From the NCBI RefSeq assembly GCF_933208495.1, contig NZ_CAKOET010000007.1, positions 1-64,000 on the forward strand: DNA of 64,000 bases. The letters are read 5' to 3'. The notes beneath the pieces are model-generated. The model saw nothing but the letters and a program-made list of their open reading frames with translations. It was not told where the DNA came from and searched no databases. Both the position numbers and the translations under genes were made by a program. This document shows, piece by piece, positions 9,297 through 17,456 of this stretch (position 1 is its first letter; the number at the start of each line of letters is the position of its first letter). Source of the DNA: Convivina praedatoris (GTDB lineage Bacteria; Bacillota; Bacilli; Lactobacillales; Lactobacillaceae).

Positions 9297-10724
9297 ATGT
9301 CTTCAAATTATAAACAAGGTTCATATGCAAAGCGTCCCAACCGGAATCAAATTATGGTTAAAGTTGGCCAAAAGTTCCCCCTTACCATTAAACGCTTAGG
9401 AATAAATGGTGAAGGAATCGGCTATTTCAAGCACAAAATTGTCTTTATTCCTGGAGCTTTGCCTGGTGAAGTCGTGACTGCCAAGGTAACCGAGGTACAA
9501 GAAAAATATCTTCAGGCTCGTGTAGTAACAATTCGTACCGCCAGTCCAGATCGAGTAACCCCTGTTGATGAATTTGCTGATCAAGTCGGTGGTTTTGAAC
9601 TTGAGCACCTAGCCTATCCAGCCCAACTCAAATACAAAGAAGATTTAATTCGCCAAGCGCTAGAAAAATTCCAACCCAAGGGCTGGCAAGACTATACTAT
9701 TAAACCAGCCTTGGGTATGGACAATCCCTACCATTATCGTAATAAAGTTCAGTTTCCAGTCCGAAAATATCACGGAGATATTATTGTTGGTATGTTCCAG
9801 CGTGGTAGTCATGATTTAGTTGATCTTCCCGATGTACAGACCCAAGATCGTTTAACGATGAAAATCGTTCGTCAAGTCGCTAAAATCTTAGATGAATTAT
9901 CCGTTTCAATTTATAACGAAGATAAGAATAAAGGGGTAGTTAAAACAATTGTGGTTCGTTCTTCAGCAACCACTGGACAGGCACAATTAACTCTCATTAC
10001 CAATCAAGTTGATTTTCCTGGGTTACCAGCGCTATTAGAAAAAATTCAGACTAGTATGCCAGAAATAAACGGTATTTTCCAGAATGTTAATCCTGGCCGT
10101 CAAAGTTTAATTTGGGGTGAAGAGACCTTTAAACTCTGGGGATCTGATTATTTGGAGGAAGAAATTCTAGGACAAAATTTTGATTTATCCCCACGCGCCT
10201 TCTTGCAACTAAATTATGAACAGATGTTAGTTGCCTATGAAGAAGCCTTAACTGCCCTACATCCCCAAGCAACTGACCGATTAGTTGACGCTTACGCTGG
10301 TGTAGGAACCTTAGGCCTTTCGATTGCACGACAGGTCAAGGAAGTGCGCGGCATGGAAATTATTCCAGAAGCCGTTGCAGACGCCAATCACAACGCCGAA
10401 ATAAATGATATTCAAAATGCCAGTTATGAGGCCGGAACGGCTGAACAAATTTTACCTAAATGGCAGGATGAAGGTTGGCTACCAACTGCTTTAATTGTTG
10501 ACCCACCACGCTTAGGCTTAGATATCAGGCTAAAACGTGCTATTTTAAAATCTCAACCTAATAAAATGGTTTACCTATCATGTAATCCCTCTACACTCGC
10601 TCGCGATTTGGTTGATTTAAGTAAAATTTATCGAGTTGACTATATCCAGCCCATTGATATGTTCCCACAAACACCACGGTGGGAAGGCGTTGTCAAACTA
10701 AGCAAACGTTCAACATCTAATTAA
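9297..10724 (+). CDS. rlmCD: 23S rRNA (uracil-5-)-methyltransferase, RlmCD/RlmD family
   Basis: Methylates uridine C5 in 23S rRNA with S-adenosylmethionine. The 475-residue protein has an N-terminal TRAM domain (about 17-77), the SAM motif DAYAGVGTLGLS and the catalytic cysteine in YLSCNPSTLARDL near the C-terminus. The iron-sulfur Cys cluster usual in RlmD (C...CGGC before the QHL motif) is missing: the corresponding stretch reads VGGFELEHL. Cluster-free members are known in Gram-positive bacteria. Exact target uridines (747, 1939 or both) cannot be told. Confidence 0.9.
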   Translation: MSSNYKQGSYAKRPNRNQIMVKVGQKFPLTIKRLGINGEGIGYFKHKIVFIPGALPGEVVTAKVTEVQEKYLQARVVTIRTASPDRVTPVDEFADQVGGFELEHLAYPAQLKYKEDLIRQALEKFQPKGWQDYTIKPALGMDNPYHYRNKVQFPVRKYHGDIIVGMFQRGSHDLVDLPDVQTQDRLTMKIVRQVAKILDELSVSIYNEDKNKGVVKTIVVRSSATTGQAQLTLITNQVDFPGLPALLEKIQTSMPEINGIFQNVNPGRQSLIWGEETFKLWGSDYLEEEILGQNFDLSPRAFLQLNYEQMLVAYEEALTALHPQATDRLVDAYAGVGTLGLSIARQVKEVRGMEIIPEAVADANHNAEINDIQNASYEAGTAEQILPKWQDEGWLPTALIVDPPRLGLDIRLKRAILKSQPNKMVYLSCNPSTLARDLVDLSKIYRVDYIQPIDMFPQTPRWEGVVKLSKRSTSN

Positions 10725-10726
10725 AC

Positions 10727-10767
10727 CAAAAAGGTCCCTCTAACGTTTATTAGAGGGGCCTTTTTTA
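10727..10767. terminator. Bidirectional terminator between rlmCD and essC
   Basis: A stem of AAAAAGG-TCCCTCTA with its near-complement, and T runs in both directions. Confidence 0.85.
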
Positions 10768-10772
10768 TATAG

Positions 10773-13700
10773 TTAAGTTGCTAATTTAATCCGTTGAACC
10801 TGGCGATGATTGATATAGTACATTTCATCATCGGCCAATTGAGTTAACTGGCCACTAAATGGTACAGATAGATAATTCTGATTAGACAGAACACCACCGT
10901 ATAGGCCGACTGTAAAATTATTTTTCACCAACCTGCTAATAGGGTCATAGTTTGTGTTTAAATAAGTACTATTAACCATTAAGAGGAGATGAATTCCGAA
11001 TTTTTTACCTTGTTGGAAAAGTAATTCTAATTGCTTAACTTGAATTCCTAACTGAATCAGTTCCTGTAAGTCAGTAATATAAATAACCCTGTAATAGTCA
11101 AAGTCATTTTTAACTAAACCTTGTTTTACGATTGCAATCAAATCTTGAATTTTAGCCACTATCCTCTGTCGAGCAATCCGTTGCTTTAAAGAGCAATCAC
11201 GTAGCTCATCATTCACATCTAAAACAAGCCCTTGCCAGTTCTTAGGAAGACTAGTTAATGTTTGTAAAATGATTTGATGTAAGCTATCGCGCTGAAGTAG
11301 TCCATCATAAATTAATGAATACACCCCTTCCTGGGTTAAGGATAGTGAACAGATTTTTGCTTCTTCTAATTCTAAGCCAATTGGTAATTGTCCCTTTTTT
11401 AACATTAACTGGATTGCTGATTGTGTCCAAAACTTTTTAAAACTAAGATGTCGAGGGACCATGGGAATAGCTGCTGGAACAGCCCCAAACCAAGCATGTT
11501 CTAGCGATTTAACCATTGCCCGTATCGTCGATAAGCTATCTTTTCCTGTAGCCACCAGTCCCGTTTGAGCAGTCACTACCCGTCCTTTATATTTCAACTG
11601 CAGGCGACCCGGTATATTTTCGACTGGCAAGCGATCACCTCCCAGTAAATGATAGACACTGTGCTCATCATTTAAATAATAAATTAATTTATTGGAAACT
11701 AAACTACTCAGCGCGAGACGTAGGCTATTTTCACGCAAGCCAGTTAACAGGAGATACATACCTAATCGACTACCTGCTTTTAATAATTGGACTAATCCTT
11801 GCTCAAATTCCTGCTCAAAACCAGCACCATGCAAATTGTCATAACCATCAAATACAATCACTTGAATTACTTCGGGCTCTTTGACTTGCTGACAGTACTG
11901 TTGCCAATTAGTTGCCTGATGTTGTTGTAGTAGAGTTTGACGACGATTTAATTCCTGACATAAATAGCGCATAAATTTCAAACATTTTTCAGAATTTTCT
12001 AAGGAGCAGACATCACGCACATGCGGTAGTGAATTAAAAATATATAGCCCATTGTGACTAAAATCAAATAAATTAAACTGAAGCAGTCGAGGATTATTCT
12101 GTTGCGCTAAAGTCATAATTAAAGTCTGTAAAAAGGTACTTTTACCAGTACCAACACTCCCCAAGATGATTGTATGTCCGGCTCGTTGTATATCAAAATA
12201 CCAGATAATCTGCTGTTGTTGATCTGGTAAATCAATCCACCCCATCGGAGCCTTTAAATTAAGGTTTTTTTGCCAATTTTGCTCATAATCGATACTATCC
12301 AAGTTGATTTTCCGTGGTAAAGGTGGTAACCACGGTTTATCAGGTAGTTGATACCGACTTTGGGTCTGTACTCGCTGAATTTCTCCTAAAATAGCATGCA
12401 ATTGGCTACCACTAGCCTTCTTCCACAACTGAGTAGTATTTTTCAAAGGCGGAATTGCTTGATTTTGTCCAAAACGGTTAATCAACCAAATATCATCAGC
12501 TATTGACATGGGGTTCGATGCCTTGAACGTGTATTTAGCGCCACTCCAAGCTGATTGGAACAATTCATAGCGCTCATTATTTCCAACTTGAAGATAAGCT
12601 CGACCAGCTTCTACAATATCGGCTGCATCGGGCGTTTTTAATATTTCATTGGAATCGGCCTGATTTTGGACCTTTAAAGCGAGTTTACAATTCATATTAG
12701 ACCAAATTTGTTCGTCCACAATCCCACTAGGCTTTTGAGTCGCTAACACTAAATGAATGCCCAAGGAACGCCCGATACGCGCGACTGAAATTAATTTCTG
12801 CATAAATTCCGGCTTTTGAGCCTTTAGCTCCGCAAATTCATCTGCTACTAAAAATAAATGAGGTAACGGTTTTTGCGGTGATGCTATTAAAGAAACTGAA
12901 TTAGTCCCTTTTTGTTTTGCTCGATAGGACGCCATATAATCATTAATGTTGTTCACATGATACTTTTTAAATAACTTTTGACGCTTATGTAGTTCAGCCC
13001 GAATACTTAATAAAGTCCGGTTTAGAAGCGACCCATCTAAATTGGTAATGCTACCTAGTAAATGAGGACACTCAGCCAACAGATTGGCCAACCCACCCCC
13101 TTTAAAATCAATAGCAATAAAACCAACATCCTCAGGACTAAAATTTACCGCCAACGATAGTAGATAACTTTGCAGTAATTCAGATTTACCCGATCCTGTC
13201 GTCCCGGCGATTAAGCTATGAGGCCCGTGTTGACTTTCATGCAAATCAAGTTCGAGAACTTGATTAGATCTTCCAAGTCCCAATGGTACCGCTAAACTCT
13301 GACTTGGATTGGCTCTTTGCCAGCGTTGGGCAATGTTTAATTCTTTTACTTGACTTACCCGATAGATATCCAAAAAAGAAACCATTGCTGGTAAAGACTG
13401 CTGCTCTAATTGCGGATGGATTAAATTCGCTAAATTCCGAATAAACCGTCGTTGACAAAAACTATTAGTTAGCGATAAGGCCGCAAAGGACTGCTGATAA
13501 GCATCCCCCTTCGTCAGCATTTCGCCTACCAGAGTATTGTTGTAGGTTAGAACAGTATCAAGTTCAGATGGTAACTGTCCCTTGTTGCCTTGTACCCAAA
13601 CAATGCTGATGCTTAAGGAGCTTAAATCCGACAATAATAATGGATAAATTGGATGCTGTAATAGCCATTTGTCTTCCAAAACCACTAATAAATAATGAAT

Positions 13701-15215
13701 AGCAAACTTGACTTTATTTCCACTAGTTGCTTGAACCCGCGCTCGCCTTTGGTTTAATAGTTGGTGAAAAGTAGTTAAAACCAAATACTGGCTCTGCTCA
13801 TCATAAACAAATCCACGTAAGTCTATTTCTGACAAATCGAGTTGTTTTAACCAGCGCAATGGCCACCAGAATTTTTGATCTTCCGAAGGTAGTAAAACTA
13901 AAAATTGAACATGTTGATAACTATGAAAAAAAGCAAGTTGTAGTAACCAATTTTTAACAATTAAACGAGCAATTGCATACTCAGCCACTAAACCGACATT
14001 GGTTTGCAAATTTAATGTTATGGGTGCCTGGAATAGATGTTGCTGAGGTTTCAACACCGCTTGCCGTATCTTTACCCAAATACCGGTTGTTTTCAACTCA
14101 TCATCTTGATATTGAAAGCGATACTGGCTGGTAATTCTTCCCGTACCCACTCGAATTTTTAAAAAATCATCCTTATTTGGTACCCGTTCATAAATACGAC
14201 TATCGTAAGTGTCAGCCATAGTCATTAGCTGCTTCAAATCCGGATAGCAATCAGCCAGGCGCCGGCTTTCCTGACGCTGTAAATAGCTTAACCGAGCACA
14301 CTGACGATACAAATATTGCCAGTAATTTTTTTCATCAGCTTGTTGTCGGCGCTTTTGTTGACGTTTATTTTTAAAATATTCCGTCAAGCTCAGGCCAATC
14401 GTCACCACAGCCATGATAATCATGGTTATCATCATAACAGGGTTCTGGTGTGATACAAGTACCAACACCCCACTCGCTAAAAGCATCCCCAGCACTGGAA
14501 TAATGGTTCGCCACAATCCAGTATTAGATTCAGCTGTCATTTGTTGGGGCGTCTTTAACTCAATATCATCACTACTCGGCGGGGCTAATACAAAACGGGA
14601 ACTAGGATAATGATACGGAAAATCCTTTGGTGACCACTGCATTCCTTGTTGAGGAATTAAACATTTAGAATCATAACGACAACAACCACACACTACCATT
14701 ATCTGCCAGTATGGTCCTTCATTGATGATTAAGAGCCCATTACAAAAAAGCGTATTTCCCGGCTCAAAGTCGATTTCATCGCCACCAACTGATATGGCCG
14801 ACCCATTTAAATAAATCTGTTTATTCGCTGCTATTTCAGGAATTTGTAAGTGATAAGTGCCCACTTTTATAGCTGGCTTAACATAAACAATCTGATTAAA
14901 AAACTCATTAGTACCTACTAGGTGGCCTGGCACATTTTTCCCACTGATGAGTAGTCGTTGATTAGACGGTTGCACAAAGGATAATATCATTTGTTCATTA
15001 GCCACTAACACTACTAAATAACTAGTCGATAAGGAAATAACTTGTCCTAATTCAATCGGTCCGTCTTCATTTAGTTGGACTTGCCCCTGTTTCAGCCAAA
15101 TTCGCTGGCCATTGGGTAATTTTTCTTCCCATTGTGCTACTGATAGCTCCCCTTGCCAAAAAACAGTATCCCAATAGTAAATTTTAAAAAGGCTAACTGT
15201 TTTTTGCACGACCAT
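10773..15215 (-). CDS. essC: Type VII secretion ATPase EssC
   Basis: The motor of Firmicutes type VII secretion (YukBA/EssC), a membrane-bound FtsK/SpoIIIE-family ATPase. From the preferred start (ATG 15215) it has 1480 residues: N-terminal FHA-like region (1 to about 190), two membrane segments (about 233-278), then ATPase domains with Walker A GTTGSGKS (about 670) and GSVGTGKS (about 1017). The third, C-terminal domain lacks a recognisable Walker A, as in many EssC proteins. The frame opens earlier at a TTG (15245). It overlaps essB by 23 bases, so translation is coupled. Last gene of the locus. Confidence 0.92.
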   Translation of the reverse strand: MVVQKTVSLFKIYYWDTVFWQGELSVAQWEEKLPNGQRIWLKQGQVQLNEDGPIELGQVISLSTSYLVVLVANEQMILSFVQPSNQRLLISGKNVPGHLVGTNEFFNQIVYVKPAIKVGTYHLQIPEIAANKQIYLNGSAISVGGDEIDFEPGNTLFCNGLLIINEGPYWQIMVVCGCCRYDSKCLIPQQGMQWSPKDFPYHYPSSRFVLAPPSSDDIELKTPQQMTAESNTGLWRTIIPVLGMLLASGVLVLVSHQNPVMMITMIIMAVVTIGLSLTEYFKNKRQQKRRQQADEKNYWQYLYRQCARLSYLQRQESRRLADCYPDLKQLMTMADTYDSRIYERVPNKDDFLKIRVGTGRITSQYRFQYQDDELKTTGIWVKIRQAVLKPQQHLFQAPITLNLQTNVGLVAEYAIARLIVKNWLLQLAFFHSYQHVQFLVLLPSEDQKFWWPLRWLKQLDLSEIDLRGFVYDEQSQYLVLTTFHQLLNQRRARVQATSGNKVKFAIHYLLVVLEDKWLLQHPIYPLLLSDLSSLSISIVWVQGNKGQLPSELDTVLTYNNTLVGEMLTKGDAYQQSFAALSLTNSFCQRRFIRNLANLIHPQLEQQSLPAMVSFLDIYRVSQVKELNIAQRWQRANPSQSLAVPLGLGRSNQVLELDLHESQHGPHSLIAGTTGSGKSELLQSYLLSLAVNFSPEDVGFIAIDFKGGGLANLLAECPHLLGSITNLDGSLLNRTLLSIRAELHKRQKLFKKYHVNNINDYMASYRAKQKGTNSVSLIASPQKPLPHLFLVADEFAELKAQKPEFMQKLISVARIGRSLGIHLVLATQKPSGIVDEQIWSNMNCKLALKVQNQADSNEILKTPDAADIVEAGRAYLQVGNNERYELFQSAWSGAKYTFKASNPMSIADDIWLINRFGQNQAIPPLKNTTQLWKKASGSQLHAILGEIQRVQTQSRYQLPDKPWLPPLPRKINLDSIDYEQNWQKNLNLKAPMGWIDLPDQQQQIIWYFDIQRAGHTIILGSVGTGKSTFLQTLIMTLAQQNNPRLLQFNLFDFSHNGLYIFNSLPHVRDVCSLENSEKCLKFMRYLCQELNRRQTLLQQHQATNWQQYCQQVKEPEVIQVIVFDGYDNLHGAGFEQEFEQGLVQLLKAGSRLGMYLLLTGLRENSLRLALSSLVSNKLIYYLNDEHSVYHLLGGDRLPVENIPGRLQLKYKGRVVTAQTGLVATGKDSLSTIRAMVKSLEHAWFGAVPAAIPMVPRHLSFKKFWTQSAIQLMLKKGQLPIGLELEEAKICSLSLTQEGVYSLIYDGLLQRDSLHQIILQTLTSLPKNWQGLVLDVNDELRDCSLKQRIARQRIVAKIQDLIAIVKQGLVKNDFDYYRVIYITDLQELIQLGIQVKQLELLFQQGKKFGIHLLLMVNSTYLNTNYDPISRLVKNNFTVGLYGGVLSNQNYLSVPFSGQLTQLADDEMYYINHRQVQRIKLAT

Positions 15216-16377
15216 TTTCTCCCAATTTTTTGTTATATAAATCAATTTCCTTTTGATAAGTATTTAATCGTTTTTCCTTTTCTTCATCGTCTAGTTCTTC
15301 ATTGCACTCCGTTTCCCGGACCAATTGCTGATAAGCTCTAACAATCAAATCCTGATTTCCAAGTCCCTTAGCTATAGAAATAGCTCGCTGTGATTGAGAT
15401 CGCCCTAAATAAACCCAATACAATAAATATTGACGTGCTGATCCAGGCATAATATTTTGGCTATTTGACTGACGCTGATCATGATTAACATCTAAGTTAG
15501 CGTAAGCAAAGGCAGTAATATACAACAGTTGATGATCAAAACGCTGCGGGTCATCCTTCCTTAAAGTGGTCACGGTCGTTTGATAGTGTCCTTGTTGAAA
15601 CTGGGATTGGGCCCTAATTACTCGCTGGTGAAATAAGCTTTCTTGATAGCCGTATCCTAAAACAGTTAACAACGTAATGACTAAGACCAGTAATCCCCCA
15701 AGTCCCCATTGATAAAAACGATGCTTAACTTTACTAATCTGTTGATATCGCTGGTTATTTTCTGATATTTGCTCAGCTAAACTATGATTTAAATATGTTG
15801 ATAAGTCTTGTAAATCTTGAGCTTTTTCCAGAGCTAATATTAGTCCCTCCTTAGGCTCATATTCATACCGCAAGAGGCCTGCGTTAGCACTTAAAAGTTC
15901 GTAATCTAAATGGGGCATCATCAAATAAGTGACGAGCGCTCTTACCTGTCTAAATTGGTTATCATTGCTACAGTCGTGCCACTCAATTAAACCAACAACG
16001 CCCCGATGAGCCACTTGTAAATAATTATCCCCCGCCCACAACAAATTATCTGGATGCCAAAAAACTTGGTTTTGCCCTTGTTGATTTAAAGCTAAAGTTA
16101 CCAGAGCAATAGCCATTTGTAGACGCTGAAATAGATTTTTTTGAAAAATAATTTGCGATAAAGTCGGCCAATGACAGGGATTATCGTAGGAAATCTGGAG
16201 CTCAGTGGCGTTTAAAATAACTCTTCCTTTTAAAAAAGTTGTAGAGGCATCCGCTAAAATTTCCTCCAAAAGCGCCATATCAGTCATAGATAAGGTAACC
16301 AATGGTAAGTTAACCTGAAAACCAGTCGTCACTTGGTTAAATTGTATTTTACTGTCCCCATTACTGATTTCAGCCAT
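15193..16377 (-). CDS. essB: Type VII secretion membrane protein EssB/YukC
   Basis: A bitopic membrane component of T7SSb that links the small cytosolic factors to EssC. It has 394 residues: an N-terminal pseudokinase-like cytosolic domain, one strong membrane segment (GLGGLLVLVITLLTVLGYGY, about 228-247), and an external helical C-terminal domain with a charged tail. The ATG at 16377 sits one base past the yukD stop and is preferred over an in-frame TTG at 16398. Overlaps essC. No family other than EssB fits this order. Confidence 0.88.
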   Translation of the reverse strand: MAEISNGDSKIQFNQVTTGFQVNLPLVTLSMTDMALLEEILADASTTFLKGRVILNATELQISYDNPCHWPTLSQIIFQKNLFQRLQMAIALVTLALNQQGQNQVFWHPDNLLWAGDNYLQVAHRGVVGLIEWHDCSNDNQFRQVRALVTYLMMPHLDYELLSANAGLLRYEYEPKEGLILALEKAQDLQDLSTYLNHSLAEQISENNQRYQQISKVKHRFYQWGLGGLLVLVITLLTVLGYGYQESLFHQRVIRAQSQFQQGHYQTTVTTLRKDDPQRFDHQLLYITAFAYANLDVNHDQRQSNSQNIMPGSARQYLLYWVYLGRSQSQRAISIAKGLGNQDLIVRAYQQLVRETECNEELDDEEKEKRLNTYQKEIDLYNKKLGENGRAKNS

Positions 16378-16378
16378 A

Positions 16379-16630
16379 TTAGTTTGCCACCAACTCAACT
16401 ATTAACCGCTCCCCATCGCCAATTGCTAAGGCCGATATTGGCCCTTCAAACGTTTGGCTCCTTTGCCAAAGTCGCAAACGATAGGCCGTTTGAATCCCAA
16501 ACCGTTGTTGTAATAATGGTTTTAAACGTTCATGCAACTGAGCCACCGTAATTTGGCGACTAATTTTTAAATCTAGAGATTGCTCTTGATATATTAATTC
16601 TAATGCTATCCACTGCTCTTCAACTGTCAT
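16379..16630 (-). CDS. esaB: Ubiquitin-like type VII secretion factor YukD/EsaB
   Basis: An 83-residue small cytosolic protein with ubiquitin-like fold features: beta-rich start, central QITVAQLHERL helix, and a hydrophobic LIVELV terminal strand. It is an accessory or regulatory factor of T7SSb. Its ATG overlaps the stop of the upstream 56-residue gene as ATGA, and essB starts directly after it, so the three genes form a tightly coupled unit. Confidence 0.85.
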   Translation of the reverse strand: MTVEEQWIALELIYQEQSLDLKISRQITVAQLHERLKPLLQQRFGIQTAYRLRLWQRSQTFEGPISALAIGDGERLIVELVAN

Positions 16631-16797
16631 CGCTCATAACCCAGTGACCCTAAAAATCCCCAACCCCCTTTAGGCCATAATCCTTTCAACACTCTCCATA
16701 TCGGTCCCCAAGTCAGTGATTGACTGCTAGTTACTTGTTGATAAGTCAATAAAAAATCCAGCAGTATCCCAGCTATTGCCCTTATTTTTTCTCGCAT
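16627..16797 (-). CDS. 56-residue unknown protein inside the T7SS operon
   Basis: A gene encoding MREKIRAIAGILLDFLL... followed by a Trp/Gly-rich basic half (WGPIWRVLKGLWPKGGWGF). AGAGGA lies 8 bases before the ATG, and the stop overlaps the yukD start as ATGA. This tight coupling to yukD argues that it is translated. The N-terminal half could form an amphipathic or membrane-associated helix. It is much too short for EssA or EsaA. No homologue is recognised; a role in secretion is inferred from position only. Confidence 0.72.
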   Translation of the reverse strand: MREKIRAIAGILLDFLLTYQQVTSSQSLTWGPIWRVLKGLWPKGGWGFLGSLGYER

Positions 16798-16821
16798 AAA
16801 CACGTTCCTCTTCCATAGTTA

Positions 16822-16851
16822 AAATAAAAAACGATAGCATACCGCTATCGT
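16822..16851 (-). terminator. Terminator/attenuator after esxA
   Basis: A perfect 8-base stem (16831-16838 with 16844-16851) is followed on the minus strand by TTTTTTATTTT. It lies between esxA and the 56-residue gene, so esxA is probably made in excess over the membrane components by partial termination. Confidence 0.75.
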
Positions 16852-16875
16852 CTGGCATTTAATTGAGTTTGCTAA

Positions 16876-17172
16876 TTATTGCAAGCCAAAACGTTGCGCA
16901 TCTTCTTGATCACGCTGCTCCACCGTGGTTGCATATTGCTTCAATTGGTTATTAATTGAAACCAGCAGCTCATTAAATTGATTTACTTGGCCTTTTAACT
17001 GATTATATTGCTCCAAATAGGCCCGAAAAGCGGCACCATTCCACTCTTGTTCAATGGCGCCATTAGTTTGTTCCACCTGGTTAATCGCATCTTGAACCAT
17101 ATCACGGGCAGTGATATAAGTTTGTGCTTGGGTCTGTAATTCTTCGGGGGTAACGGAAATTCTTCCAGCCAT
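16876..17172 (-). CDS. esxA: WXG100 family protein EsxA
   Basis: A secreted helical-hairpin protein of T7SS, needed as substrate and machine component. It has about 98 residues, with the WxG turn (EWNGAAF) near the middle and heptad-like helices on both sides. The first ATG (17178) is 4 bases from GGAG and the second (17172) is 10 bases; the second matches the usual family start (MAG-I-VTPEEL). First gene of the locus, followed by an attenuating terminator. No other WXG100 or LXG gene is in the window. Confidence 0.92.
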   Translation of the reverse strand: MAGRISVTPEELQTQAQTYITARDMVQDAINQVEQTNGAIEQEWNGAAFRAYLEQYNQLKGQVNQFNELLVSINNQLKQYATTVEQRDQEDAQRFGLQ

Positions 17173-17374
17173 ATTCATTGTTCTCCATTCTGATTGTCTT
17201 ATTCAATTCACTACTACACTACTGCCGATGTTGAGTTAGTAAGCCAATGTGTCCCTCTTCAAAAAATGACCTTCCTGTCTCCATCAACAACACAACAATT
17301 TATAAGAAAACATCAAATACTAGTCGACGTCCTCAAAATGATTGTACGAACTGGCTTTAAAATTTTTATATCAA

Positions 17375-17407
17375 ATAAAAACACCAGCTAGTTTTACCTA
17401 ACTGGTG
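17375..17407 (-). terminator. Terminator of adhE
   Basis: A stem CACCAGTTAG with CTAGCTGGTG (one G-U pair) is followed on the minus strand by TTTTTATTT. Confidence 0.8.
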
Positions 17408-17456
17408 CTTAAATTCTACTTATTATCTTTTAATTATTTTAGTAATCGTCACTTAA

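Noticed and set aside
15215-15245. Longer EssC start at TTG 15245
   Set aside because: It adds residues that lie inside the essB gene and uses a rare start codon; the ATG at 15215 is preceded by GGGAG and fits the FHA-domain start.
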